NCBI GenBank assembly: GCA_947579605.1
Contig: OX388320.1
Coordinates: 6,324,001-6,388,000 of the forward strand
Source: Athripsodes cinereus
Taxonomy: Eukaryota > Arthropoda > Insecta > Trichoptera > Leptoceridae
Direction: 5' to 3'
DNA length: 64,000 nucleotides
The translations under genes were made by a program, and so were the position numbers. Of this stretch, positions 20,301 through 30,895 are shown piece after piece (positions within the stretch are counted from its first letter, which is position 1; each line of letters opens with the position of its first letter). The notes beneath the pieces were generated by a model. It saw only the letters and a program-made list of their open reading frames with translations. It did not search any database and was not told where the DNA came from.

Positions 20301-22203
20301 ATCATCTTATCACGGCAATGATGAGTCAAAAAGTCAAAATCCGAATTACAAATGGTCAAGCATACTAGGTGCTGGAGTTGAAGTGTCAAGTTCACCAAAT
20401 GTTGACATAATGAAACAAGTCATTCGTGAATCACCATCTTCAAATTCAATCATTTATTTGAACAGGGAAAGCCCAAAAGAAAGTGTAAGTAATGGAAATT
20501 CGTACTTTTACCCACCACAAAAAGAAAATAGTGGTAAATTAGTTATACAAAATTTTGACCATGAGAAGGCATTAAAAAATATACAACCAATTGGATTATC
20601 GAATGTTGTATCTCAGTCTTCATCACTGGGTGCTAATGCCGTAGTAACAATTTCCCCACAATACTCTATTGAGCAATCATTGGGACATGATATAGAAGCA
20701 TTCACACAAAACCAAGTGCAAGCTCCACACAATTCATTCAGCACCCCACATTCATTAGACGTGAGCAATGCTTTCAGAAATTATAAACCATTTGATAAAG
20801 AGAAGGTTTATAATCTTCAGTCTTTCAAACCAAGTGATATTCTAAGCTCTGATAATAGTGAACTAAGATCTTACATATTTGGAAATCCTAATGACGCAAA
20901 ATCATACGAACAATCGTTGAAAAATCAAAATCAACGTCAGTCAGACGAATCGGCACCATTACATTACATATTTAAAAATTCTCCATCTGACTCAAGGATT
21001 CATTCCTCAAATACAGAAACTCGTCAAATAGACTATACACCATCTGAAAGTTTCAGACAACACTTATCAAAGACAAATTATCATTCGCACAAAAATGAAC
21101 AAAACCAGCCACAGTATAACAAAATCACATTAGATGATTCAATACAAAAAGGTCATACTAATTACCATATTGGCAATGAGCAGGTTGCATCAACAAGGTA
21201 CGGTAATCCGTTGTTCTTTAACCAAAATTTAGTAGCTCATAAAACAGAGCCTAGTGCCGCAGGATCAGATACATCATACCAGTTGATAAGTTCAAGTAAT
21301 AAACGACAAGGTAGCGAAGATAATAGTTTTGATCATGGAAAAGATTCTAAATCTGATAATAAATTAATGACGATTCATGGTATGAAAGTAGCAAATCCTT
21401 ATAATATTGACTTGAAAGTTTTATCAGACTTACTTCAAGGTAGACCAGCTGTAGACGAGTCAAAGTTGGACAAATTAAACAATTTCCATCCAGTTCAATT
21501 AGATACATCGTTGATCCGTGACTTGATAGCGCGTAATGAAAAAGTCAGATTTGATTTTCCAAAAGACGTATCAGAAGATTCACAACAAGATTCCCCACAT
21601 TTTGAACATTTAAGATCTCCAAGAAGAAAAACTGTCGGTTCGGAAATTTCAGAGAAAGCTAAAATGTTCCGACATTCAAGCTCAGGATATGAAGCGAAAA
21701 GTGATATTCCAGAGTTTGATCAAGGCGATTATCGAGAACATGTCCATAGTTTATTAGGAACTCATCACATTGGGGCCGTTATAGATCAACCAATCGGGTT
21801 TGTGCCAAGTCAGAGAAGTAGTGATGAACCTTCTGGTCCAGAGCTAGACGACATAAGTAGATTCTCTGATCCCGAATATTTAGAAAATCAGTCAGACGAG
21901 AAGCAATCAGAATCCAATCGTCGACCTGTTAAAATTCACAATGAAAAACAGCGTCACCATGAAAAGAGAATTAATCCAGAATTGGATACGCCATATCCTT
22001 TATTACAACCTCCACGTCTTTCACCATATCCAAGAAGTCAAAAGAAAAGTGACAGGCGTCCTTTGATGCCACGCAATCCGAAACCACCTCATAATAAACA
22101 TTCGAAATCCAGTAGGGAAAGTATAGAAGATTTCGATATGAAGCATAATATTCAAACAGAATTAAGACCACCACCAGTCTTAATAATAAAAAAATCAGGT
22201 TAG
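17392..22203 (+). CDS. Large secreted Q/N/S/P-rich repetitive protein (last coding exon)
   Basis: This exon encodes 1603 residues and ends at TAG. It does not start with Met: TTCATTTCAG just before it is a splice acceptor, and the first codons read VCILLCLCSCTCLAQEA, the hydrophobic core and cleavage site of a signal peptide. A short upstream exon must supply the Met. After cleavage comes a SRR site. VSTPAP/VSTPTP motifs follow around residues 275-385. About eleven ~12-residue units of the QQQPTPVNNY type lie around residues 500-635. The C-terminal quarter is less repetitive, with an apparently ordered block (GMKVANPYNIDLKVLSDLLQ) near residues 1330-1390 and a Pro/Arg/Lys-rich tail. No catalytic domain is seen. 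An extracellular matrix or cuticle-associated role is inferred from composition and from the neighbouring genes; the family is not recognised. Confidence 0.85.
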   Translation: MCILLCLCSCTCLAQEADLDLIRLSRRVPFNTLGEKQIDQINSLSSDSDQLSPQRTYSKSFNDNIENERRQKLQQEPISYRVNSNNNKDNNGRKHSISTVTLQLHLDDKPTIATSSQDDYDNEPYQDTYKSQKKDSQRDDRKHHDLSDSHTGASNIDTAVRYAMPPDSFLNNYRQQEQFTQNDYRSVDRNNQFSTPEQQGQFFSSPSSVGASGSSAPADINSQYQGRSSGNNNVQVLPPPSQNYYQNQNQQNRVQYFSNSQPYPEISGSAGNYVSTPAPNIQKVSNQQQQQQIYNNYINQAQSSNVQYVSSPAPSVQFLSTPTPSSQFIDKISQHKPEESINQYVATPAPNNIQPTLRPNSLYVSTPTHFVSTPSPIQYATSSPNYGSRISNYQNQINNRLEKQMQIDHFDNAVSGVRNPKHSSVQSSGNVFVSTTPGPIIISSTESPINQERVNNQNWRSSVDSSFNYQSQPQSPNNYQSQVQPQNNFPSQSQNNFHPNPTAVNSLQQQPTPVNNYQQQPTQVNNYQPQSTSINNYRSQPTPVNNFQSPSPSINNVNQQPSLINNLQHPTQVNSYQQQPTSVNNFQQQQPTPVNNFQQQQPTSVNNYQQQQPTPVNNFQQQRPTSVNNYQSPSSITNYQSQEIHNQNKNSLFDNSQQSHRPFSNLRQSQSFSSQNIPRETLFSSEMDIANNLMINALHQNYIGEKQHIMKTTYQRDIEKDIDVAPTNSYSNFGWKLSPKRGSIEIANEPHDSIGENIPGVYTFSSPSSDFTSTQVVTQQSTRPVVEYRPYPENPFLNHIAFATASPPLSSGSIQTINFQPDNNQQHNVNVGYSIGFGNLPESSRTNNKNEQSYSNKYPLSENFQSFTTVSSSPSTSHGDIIKGVQVSQVQVPDQSFIQKHLNGRNNYAQNEILKAVNSKQLSFSSPGNQIPVDSTHKSSQISKSSEVPSSGKLYQYFINTPPTKTTNIVSSYHGNDESKSQNPNYKWSSILGAGVEVSSSPNVDIMKQVIRESPSSNSIIYLNRESPKESVSNGNSYFYPPQKENSGKLVIQNFDHEKALKNIQPIGLSNVVSQSSSLGANAVVTISPQYSIEQSLGHDIEAFTQNQVQAPHNSFSTPHSLDVSNAFRNYKPFDKEKVYNLQSFKPSDILSSDNSELRSYIFGNPNDAKSYEQSLKNQNQRQSDESAPLHYIFKNSPSDSRIHSSNTETRQIDYTPSESFRQHLSKTNYHSHKNEQNQPQYNKITLDDSIQKGHTNYHIGNEQVASTRYGNPLFFNQNLVAHKTEPSAAGSDTSYQLISSSNKRQGSEDNSFDHGKDSKSDNKLMTIHGMKVANPYNIDLKVLSDLLQGRPAVDESKLDKLNNFHPVQLDTSLIRDLIARNEKVRFDFPKDVSEDSQQDSPHFEHLRSPRRKTVGSEISEKAKMFRHSSSGYEAKSDIPEFDQGDYREHVHSLLGTHHIGAVIDQPIGFVPSQRSSDEPSGPELDDISRFSDPEYLENQSDEKQSESNRRPVKIHNEKQRHHEKRINPELDTPYPLLQPPRLSPYPRSQKKSDRRPLMPRNPKPPHNKHSKSSRESIEDFDMKHNIQTELRPPPVLIIKKSG
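18890..19300 (+). repeat. Coding tandem repeat, ~36-bp units (QQQPTPVNNY type)
   Basis: Consecutive units encode variants of QQQPTPVNNYQ and QQQPTSVNNFQ. Unit length varies by whole codons, and the last four units are the most alike, which suggests recent unequal exchange. Confidence 0.8.
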
Positions 22204-23012
22204 ATTGCTAAAGTTTCTGTCAACTCTACAAAATATATTGTTAAATATTGTAAATACACATTAAAAAAACCCTTTCATAGGTTCTGTTGATGCTTCCATT
22301 GTGATTGTACTAAAATTATAATATTAAAAATAGTTATTTTGAAGTTTGTGTGTTCAAGAAGAAAATGCCAAATTAAACAATGGTTTGAACACTTTTGAAG
22401 AAATTAACTGCCATGCTACGTAAGTTGTAAGCTTAATACAAATGTTGATAAAATCGAAAATATTGTCTACTGATAATATTGAGTAAGTAGTTAGTTGTTG
22501 TCTTAGCTGGTTTCTGCTCTTGAGAGGAGGGTGCTGAAGGGCGAGATGGTGAGTCGTCTTAACAGGAGATTATGAGTGTGATTTGTATATTAAGATTGTT
22601 TTCTTCTTTGCAGAATATGATTGATCTAACGATATATCAATTCGTTAATGATAATTGTAATTGCCAATCAAGATGATGAAATTTCACGTTTGAATATTTG
22701 TATTGAAATCTTAGTATTTCACGGCATGTTGAACATTGCGTGATAAAGTCATACTATATTAATAATTAAAAGAAACGCATAACTTTTACATATTATTTCT
22801 ATACGAAGATCCAGATGACTTTCGTAGTGCATTTTGAATTCATTAACAAAGACATCAAATGATTATGTATGTTCAATTAAATTATTATGATCTACCGATC
22901 ACACACAAGAATCTGTTTAGTTTAAGTATTTTGTAATATATGATGCATTTATAAAGCGAAGTGAGAAATATTTCTTTTTGTTAAATTTTTATTCATCCAT
23001 ACTAATACGCTG

Positions 23013-23150
23013 GCCTGATGATGAGAGCGTAAGCTGTTGAAAGCAGGCTCGTGATTTATAAAGTTACTGTGGAAGAACTAAATAAACTGTTTTATTTTTA
23101 TAAATTTAACACAAACTTCCAACAAAAACCGTTTATTAACTACATTCATG
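23013..23150 (+). repeat. Penelope-like terminal repeat with hammerhead-like motif
   Basis: CTGATGATGAGAGC ... GCTGTTGAAAGC is followed by GTGGAAG and, further on, CTTCCAAC. The same order occurs at 45562-45690 (CTGATGATGAGAGCGGAAG, CTCTTGAAAGCCGGCTCG). CTGATGA, a stem and GAAA are the elements of a hammerhead ribozyme core, which Penelope-like elements are known to carry. One extra base follows CTGATGA, so activity is doubtful. Confidence 0.5.
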
Positions 23151-24737
23151 TTGATGCTATTATTTTATTTTAATTTAAAAGCTCTATGTCTTATTGATAA
23201 ATTCTTCAAAAATATGAAACGAAAATTCGCGATTATTCTCAGGAGTATTTGTATCAATTTTTCTGGATAAAATGTAAAATGTTTTGACTGATTTTGTTTT
23301 ATCTAAATTCTTATATTATTTTTATTTTATTATATATCAAATATTGTTTATCATATAACAAATACTGTTTATTTTATTTAGGTTAAAGACATCCGTTTTA
23401 AAATAATTGTCAAAAACCTGTGTGCTTTTTAGTCTAAGCATTAATTCCTATTGAATTGTTACCCTTTCAAACCATTTATTATATTTTACTTTATCTTACT
23501 TATTTAACGAAATTAAATGAACTGTTAGTTGATGTCATTAAAATAATGTCGTCGCTTTTTTATTTATTGTTTTATTTTGTAAATTATCTTTATATTATGA
23601 TAACTGTTGATTTATTGTAAATTTAATATAATGTTAAATTATAATGTGTTAAATAAATTATAAGATATTATGTTCTTTTTATTTATTTTACCCCATGAAC
23701 TGATGCATAGCTTAATAAATTGACACATAAAATAAATAATAAGCAATAAGATTTGTTTTTCAAGGATCATTAAGAAAAAAATGAGATTTTGATAAATATG
23801 AATCCCAATTGATATACTCCTAAGTTATTAAGACCGCAAAGCATATTGAGGCAATCGCTAAATACCAGAAGAATGACTTAATTACTTTTATACAATGATT
23901 CTTAAAAAGTTTGCTTGTTCGTTCATTGGTACTGAGCAAGTATTGTTGAGTTGTGTCGAATGAAACAATTTGAAAACATCTACTACATTGTTCTTATATC
24001 AAGTATTCTTCAATTTGAAATAATTTACTATTGGTTTACATATTATTTTCAATTATTAATATTGAATTAAATTGGTTATTATGAAGCTTTTCTGCGTAAC
24101 ACCATCATCGTATGCTAGCGATCCTTGAGCATTGAGTTATCTATTACCATACAAAATATTTATTTAGAGATTTAGTTGTGATATAATGTATATTGGGTAG
24201 ATATTTTCTGCACTGTTATATCACTTTCAATCTTCCATGCACCAAAGCCTCTACAGTGTAATTTATTTAAAGTAATATTGACTTGTTATTGTGGAGTTTT
24301 GCCAATACAGTCAGTCCCAGGTTCGATACTTAAAGATATTATTGATGAATTATTTATAACAAACTGATTTCATAATAGATATCGGCATTTTTACATTTTA
24401 TCAATAACCTATAGGGGAGTAAACCCTTGGTCAAAAAGAGCTTTATTTTTTCGCCTACAATTTCCAATGGTTTAGAAGACTCTTTTTATAAATAGAGATC
24501 ATGTAGTATTTTTATTTAACCCACAGATAAAATTAACTCAAAAAATAATATAGACGATCATCTTTTGTTTAAAGAAGTGTCGTTACCATTTTTTTGTACT
24601 CTTATACATCGAAGAATTCTTATAAACTCAAGACAGCTTCTTGTGCAGGTATTGTTCTAGCACATCAAAGGATACCAGGATATAAAGTTCTTGTTGAGGT
24701 TTTTAAGAGAAAGTTTTGAAGCCTTCAATAGGCCATT

Positions 24738-24815
24738 CACCTGTTTAATTGGACAATGTACAATTCGTAAGAGGAATGAGTTGCGGGATCAAGTCCCGTC
24801 TGGAGAAATTTTAAA
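24738..24815 (+). repeat. tRNA-derived SINE fragment, family S2
   Basis: TTAATTGGACAA and GAGTTGCGGGATCAAGTCCC match the copy at 35321-35410. GGGATCAAGTCCC corresponds to an RNA polymerase III B box. Confidence 0.55.
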
Positions 24816-24899
24816 TAATGTGGGTTACCCTTTTAAGGTAAGGTTTATATGACAGTTTCATGTATTAAATTTACAATTTCGATGCGGTAAATAATGTAC

Positions 24900-25085
24900 A
24901 TAGATCTATAACATCTTCTTCTCTTCTTCCTGGAACTTTATCAGTTTAGTACCTCTGAAGGCTGCTGAAGTCGGCTTTTTTCGTCTGAAAGTTGTATATT
25001 CTTCTATTCCATATGTCATCTTCATCCAGGTAATTTCTTCAAAGGATCTAGTAGCATTGTGTCATTCAGGTATTCTTTGGTCTTT
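24900..25085. repeat. Dispersed repeat also found at 43850-44055
   Basis: Shared blocks are TCTGAAGGCTGCTGAAGTCGG, a TTCTATTCC.TATGTCA block, and a GGATC.TA.TAGCATTGT block ending in CAGGTATTC. Possibly a LINE 3' end in reverse orientation; not assigned. Confidence 0.5.
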
Positions 25086-25996
25086 GTTTTGATGGATGTC
25101 GAGGGAGATACAAAATATATATTGACGTGACTTTGTTTATAATTATGTAACATGGAAAGTAAACATACAATTAGAAAACCATCTAAAAAATATAATGTAA
25201 TATTTTGATATTCATTTAATTCATAGAACGTAAATCGTGAGGTAATTGTGATGCGAGGGAATAATAGTAAGGTAATCACATCAACATTAACTGCAACAGA
25301 TACATATAATTTCATCTGCAAATTGACATAGCCACATACATTGCAATTTGTAAGGTGGTGCCTATCATTGGCTCTTATTATCTATTATGTGTATATCGAA
25401 CATTGATAGACTGACAGCATAATAATACTGTAACAAACAATGCACTTGTTAATTATTTGGAATAGAAGCAAGACAATTGTTGTAAAGTATTATCATTTTG
25501 TCGGACTTTCTCTGAATTGAATTTAATATTATGTATTTCCTTGGTGTTTGTAAAAAGGCATTGCTTGTGTTAAGTGCATAGTACTGGTGTCAATGTCTTA
25601 TGAAATAATGGTAATAAATGGTGATAGAAATTACACATAAGGTGAGTATTACATGTATGTAAATAAATGTGCTGGTTTTCGATAATCTTTGGTGCAGAGT
25701 CATTATTTCTCAATGTAATGAAATTCCTAAATAAATTACGTATTCCGTATAAAAATGTTAATTCATACGTATTTCATATTTTATTAGATGTTTTTTTTTA
25801 CTTAAAAAAATCTCTTCTATCTGATGATAAACCAAGGCAAATAACCCATAATTTGAGAAATTATTTCAACAAATTCCGAATTAATTATGGATAAATACTA
25901 GTACAAATATTATATGGTTTTAAAATCAGTTTAACCTTAAAGAAGAAGTTTTGCATTTATAATAAAAAAGCTCACGCTGTATATTATAAAGAAAAG

Positions 25997-26007
25997 TATG
26001 TATACCT
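25997..26007. repeat. Target-site duplication, left copy
   Basis: TATGTATACCT occurs here and at 26848-26858, exactly flanking the rearranged LINE. Confidence 0.85.
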
Positions 26008-26847
26008 CATCATCATCATCATCGCCCTCAACGCTCCTCTCGGGAGCACAGGGCAGAAACCAGCCTCCTCCATTCAGAGCGTCTCTGTGCCAATTGCGTC
26101 ACCTCTTCCCACGACATTCCTTGCGCTCTGATATCGTTGTCATAGGAACGGTGTATTGTGAAAGAGGGACGCCCGGGCCGACGGAACCCCTGCGGACGGA
26201 AAAACAGTGCTCTTTTTGGCCAACTATCATTGGGCATTCTCAAAACATGTCCCAGCCAGGACCATCGTCTCTCTTGTATTACGGAGATTACAGGTCTCTG
26301 CCGGGTGCGCCGGCGCACAGCATCATTTGTAACATGTTCATACCATCTGACATCCAAAATCCTTCTAAGACACTTGTTTTCAAAGCTTAGTATCTTCCGC
26401 TCTTGAGCCTTGGTTAAGTGCCAAGACTCGCAGCCATATAGAAGGATTGGGATGATGCACGCATTGAACAAGCGACATTTTGTCCTGATCTAGCCCTTTT
26501 TGATACATCTGTGGACGGATTACAGTGCAACGCTAATGCTCTTTATGAAAATTCCTTGCGCCTTGGCCTTCGTATCAACGCTGGTAAAACGGAGTACATA
26601 TGTAATAGTACATGCACGAGTACTCACACCCCACTAATGGTTGGCAATTCCCAAATATCTCAGGTTAGTAAATTCAGGTACCTGGGAGCAACCATAACGC
26701 CAGAGGGTGATCTCCGGTCGGAATTACCAATCCGCATAGGAGCAGCTAGCGGGGCTTTCAACAACATGAACAAAGTTTGGAAGGCGTCTGGACTCAGCAT
26801 CAGGACAAAATGTCGCTTGTTCAATGCGTGCATCATCCCAATCCTTC
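26008..26847 (-). mobile_element. RTE-like LINE (family A), 5'-truncated with inverted 5' segment
   Basis: The 3' half (26008-26490) runs on the minus strand. It encodes the end of a LINE ORF2 (LLYGCESWHLTKAQERKIL ... GRPSFTIHRSYDNDIRAQGM ... SREER, stop) and finishes in a GAT repeat tail. The 5' half (about 26491-26847) runs on the plus strand and encodes the upstream part of the same protein (LRINAGKTEYICN ... FRYLGATITPEGDL ... RLFNACIIPILL). About 54 bp around FNACIIPIL are present in both halves, in opposite orientation. The 11-bp duplication on both sides shows that this is one insertion event with a 5' inversion, as produced by twin priming. Confidence 0.85.
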
Positions 26848-26858
26848 TATGTATACCT
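26848..26858. repeat. Target-site duplication, right copy
   Basis: TATGTATACCT, identical to 25997-26007. Confidence 0.85.
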
Positions 26859-28233
26859 ACACCATCATAAATACACAGGACATCTATGAAGCAGGACCGG
26901 AGGCGGTGCACTGGCTGTCAGCACTAGAGCCAAGACTGTAGAGGATACGAGGCAGCGCACATGGGTTAAGATTTATAATACACCGAGCCATACAAGAATT
27001 AAAGTAAAGTAAGTACCATCGTAAACAATTATTTGTTTTCCAATATATTATGCTCAGAAGCAGCAATGATTAAATGGAACAAAATGAGTAGGGTACAGAA
27101 CTGTTATATAATTGACATTATTTTGTACTAGACAGTCATAACTCACTAAACGTCAAAATTAACCACTACTGTACAGCATAAATTATCATTTCCGATATTA
27201 TATAATACTCGTATTATCAAAATCTATTATACCTATCATTATTATAAGACTTTGTTATATAAGATCGGCCTAGCTACTACTACCAGATAGAGATTCTATT
27301 GTATTCTCCGGAAACTAGTTCCGATTTATACTTATAATAGTTTATTTTTGTCGTCATCTCGACCATTCATAATATTATTGATAAATTGATTTAAATTGCG
27401 TTCGTAAAATTTGACGGATGCGTTTTGCCATTTTTCTTTTCACACCAACTTTATCGACAAGTGGGATTGACAGCAAACATTTTGTATGCAATGTGTTTAC
27501 AGATAATCCTATTCACGTCATCAAAAAGACTCTCTAGCAATTGAAACAATTATTATTAATAGACAAGAAATTCGTAAACGTTGTGATATGGTTTTCAAGT
27601 GCAAATCAAATTTATGAGTCAGCTAGATCGGAAGGAAAGGTCCGCACAATTCTTGCATAAAAGCAACATAAAAAACATTCCACCTTTCGAATGGGAAAAT
27701 CCATTTTTTTTCTTCTTCAATTCGTGTCTGCTGGATGAAAGCACCTTTATTAGCAAGCCACTTCTTTCTATCTTGTGACGTCTTCTATTTAGGCCCCCAT
27801 TTTTTCTTTACGTTACTTGTAAAATTATTTTTTGTTAAATATGAAATGTAATGATACGTAACTCTACGTGACCATTACGTTATCTTACATAAAAGTATCT
27901 CAAAGAATATCGCAAAGTATGCGTGAAATTAGTCTTTCAGGTGTAAAATATATAAATACTTTGACCAACAAGAAAAATGTTTTAGTGTCAACAATTTACA
28001 AGCGCTAGTAATAGTGACTACATTGTCACTAAAGAAACTATAATTTAAGTTCAAGAAAAAATATAAACTGTTGGTTTTACAGTGCGACAATGTATTAATT
28101 TGTGAAGAAGATTTCAAAAGTTAAACTAATTGATTAATATTAGTACTGTGTTTATTATATTGTAAAACGAACAATATTATTTAGTATTATTTCTATCTCA
28201 TAACAATAGTTTGTTAACTGACAAACTATCAAT
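26859..28233. other. Intergenic; 5' flank of the PYAV-repeat gene
   Basis: No ORF of note. A degenerate R1-like fragment (CGACAAGTGGGATTGACAGC) lies near 27454. The promoter and 5' UTR of the gene starting at 28234 must lie in the last few hundred bases. TATAAA at 28062-28067 is present, but no well-spaced initiator was found. Confidence 0.4.
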
Positions 28234-28245
28234 ATGGAATCAAAG
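28234..28245 (+). CDS. First coding exon (MESK) of the PYAV-repeat cuticle-like gene
   Basis: ATGGAATCAAAG is followed directly by the donor GTGAGC at 28246. It ends on a codon boundary and so joins in phase to the exon at 32324, whose first codons complete a signal peptide (KHATTAIIYTSLTIIL). The match of phase, a strong donor and a missing N-terminus supports the pairing. The 4.1-kb intron is long but similar to that of the gene at 46.5-55.5 kb. A transcript would settle it. Confidence 0.6.
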
Positions 28246-28850
28246 GTGAGCTGTTATGTCTTTATTATTTACATAGTTTATTAGATAATTATTTAAAATA
28301 TTATTCTGTAGAAGATATTAAATTCATGAATAATCGATAATGCCCGGTTTATGTTTAAAGCTAATAATGATGATCAATGATTTATTTATGATGCATTTAT
28401 GGGTATACTGATGCAAGTAAAAGTTAAACAATTTATTTATATTTCTATTATATATTTTTATTTATTTATACAAGTTTACTATCTTACTATTATCTGGAAG
28501 TTGTTGAATTACAAAGAATGATCTTTGACTGTTCACTCTTGGTGCATTGTTTTATACTTTACGACCTGACTTTTATTTTTTATATTTTTGAAATGGTTTA
28601 ATAAATTATATTCCTACCGATTTGAATAGAAGGATTGTGGATGTATTTGTGCTTTTTATTATACTTCATAGACTACTAATAAAGATGATGATATTATTTC
28701 CGTATTCAAAATAAAAACATTTTACATTCAGCGAAGAAATTTGCCATCCATCTTTAGATCATTAGATACAGTGGGTTCAAGAAAATTTTGAAAAATACTT
28801 AAAATTTCAAAAATATGAAAAACTCTTTTAAACTATGGTTATTCTGCATA

Positions 28851-29179
28851 ATCATCATCATCATAATCTCGCCCTCAACGCTCCTCTCGGGAGCACAGGG
28901 CATAAACCAGCCTCCTCCATTCAGAGCGTCTCTGCACCAATTGCGTCACCTCTTTCCACGGCATTCCCTGCGCTCTGATATCATTGTTATAGGAACGGTG
29001 TATTGTGAAAGAGGGACGCCCGGGCCGACTGAACCCTTGCGGACGGAAGAACGGTGCTCTTTTTGGCCAACTATCATTGGGCATTCTCAAAACATGTCCC
29101 AGCCAGGACCATCGTCTCTCTTGTATTACGGAGATTGCAGGTCTCTGCTGGGTGCAGAGACCTGTAATCTCCGTAATAC
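28851..29179 (-). mobile_element. LINE family A fragment with snap-back 5' end
   Basis: The 3' tail (ATC repeat on the plus strand) starts at 28851. The minus strand encodes PNDSWPKRAPFFRPQGFSR ... RSEWRRLVYALCSREER, nearly identical to the other family A copies. The last 26 bp, 29154-29179, are an inverted copy of the adjoining LINE sequence, so 29124-29178 forms a hairpin. Confidence 0.8.
29124..29178. repeat. 25-bp-stem hairpin at the LINE 5' junction
   Basis: TATTACGGAGATTGCAGG... pairs with ...CCTGTAATCTCCGTAATA around a 5-base loop (TGGGT), with one mismatch in 25. Confidence 0.85.
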
Positions 29180-30204
29180 GGGTGGTTTCTTCTGCAGCAA
29201 TTATTTACACCGTAAAAAAATATGAAAAAAACAATACTGAAAACAGCCTTGAAATAATTTCATTTTAATTTTTAAATACTGTGTTTAACATCTTCTCTGA
29301 ATATCAATACCCAAAGATAGAAATGCAACAGGTAAGTAATTCATTTGGTAGGCCAATAAATCACATTACCGCAAGTATTTGCATAATAGAAAATCATATA
29401 ATGATTAAATTGTAAACATTGTACTAAAGTAATCATAATGTTTATTTATGTTTCATTAATATGACGTTAATTATTGATTTATTAAAGTTGATAAAGGCGA
29501 TATTTTTTACAAAATGCAACAAAGATGATAACATATTAATATTATTTGATTATTATGTTAGTAATATTGAAAATAATTGTGCATCATTTTCATATTGGAT
29601 ATCATCCATCATTTATGAACACATTTATTATTGTGTTTTTGAATGCACATTTGTCAAAAATCGTGATAATAATGATTTTGTTTTACAATAGAAACATAAA
29701 CCATAGAAAATAAATATAATATAGTTAATTATGAAAGTGAAATTATAAGTTGTTTTTGTTGCATGTGTTACATGTATGTATCATACTTATATTTCTTATG
29801 TAAAATCTTTATTTAAGTCATAAAGTACGTTTTTAAAAATATTGAGTGTTTTTTAGTGAAAAGACGTATTTTAGCTAGAGCTATAGGTAATATTTATTCA
29901 GTCAAAACTTACGCGTTTCACCTTCATATATCGACAATTGAAGGAGATTTACAATGCCTATTTTAATAAGTGGAAAGACGTCTTTCAAATAGTAGAAAGA
30001 AAATATAATAACTAATTAATATATTTCAATAAAATTGAGAGTTACTTGATTATGACTTATTATTCTTATTTGGTATAAATCCTCACATTTCAAGAAGTTA
30101 TTACACGATTAATTCTTCTCCCACGAGTAGACATATTTGCAGGTGACTATCTTCCAGGATTGCATCACATTTAGAATTTATCTGTAGACAGCTACTCGCA
30201 ATTT

Positions 30205-30335
30205 TGATCAATAAAGTCTATCGCATCTCCCACAAGGACTTTTATTTATCCACTATTGCAATTATTTTTGTGTCCTCACGGGCGAGTTATAATGGGCAGT
30301 CTGAATGGCCAGCCTGCAGGAGTGGGATAGCATGT
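30205..30335 (+). repeat. Dispersed repeat H, partial copy
   Basis: TTATTTATCC, TTTGTGTCCTCACGGGCGAG and GGGCAGTCTGAATGGCC also occur in the same order at 52360-52430. Confidence 0.6.
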
Positions 30336-30417
30336 AAACCAAATGCGTGTGTTTAATAAACATATAATTTTTGACTACTGCGATATACTACATGTAGGAC
30401 TGCCGTAAATTCAACTG

Positions 30418-30895
30418 AATCGTCCACAAATGGCATTCAATAGCGCTGCAAGGCTTTTTTTCCGCGAAGATAAGGGTTGCCACATCACACCTTTGCTGGA
30501 AAAGTTGCATTGGTTAAGAGTAGGTGAAAGGGTCCAATACAAACTATGCCTTATAGTCTACAAAGCTTTGAACAAAATGGCACCTCAGTCACTTTCTGAA
30601 CTCTGTGTTCTCAAAAAACTTGCAAGTAGACCTCTACGCTCAGCTAAGACATATATCCACCAACATGCTGGACGAAAACAACAGAGCAAACAAGTCCTGC
30701 TTCTATGATAGGGCTTTTGGCGTCGCAGGACCCGTCATTTGGAACCGACTCCCCGAGGACCTCTGTAAAAACCAGCCGATTACAACGTTCAGGAGCAAGC
30801 TGAAGACTTCGCTCTTCCAACATAGTTTCCCTCGCCCTTGAGATGGATACTCCATTAAACGGCGCCGAATAAATCATCCAATATAATAATAATAA
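30418..30895 (+). mobile_element. CR1/L2-type LINE, 3' end of ORF2, frameshifted
   Basis: Two overlapping frames encode the C-terminus typical of the CR1/L2/Rex group: FNSAARLFF ... HITPLLEKLHWLRVGERVQYK then SELCV in the first, and FGVAGPVIWNRLPEDL ... FRSKLKTSLF in the second. They are joined by a frame change near 30650-30690. A short 3' UTR with AATAAA and an ATA-repeat tail follows (30879-30899). 5'-truncated and inactive. Confidence 0.8.

Larger units (their letters stand above)
22204..25996. other. Intergenic region
   Basis: Begins with the 3' UTR of the large gene; ATTAAA at about 22260 is a possible poly(A) signal. Contains a Penelope-like terminal repeat at 23013-23150, a tRNA-like SINE fragment at 24738-24815 and a dispersed repeat at 24900-25085. 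The rest is AT-rich sequence without a recognisable gene. Confidence 0.5.

Noticed and set aside
26511..26870. Independent reverse-transcriptase gene on the plus strand
   Set aside because: It is the inverted 5' part of the LINE at 26008-26847, shown by the shared junction and flanking duplication.
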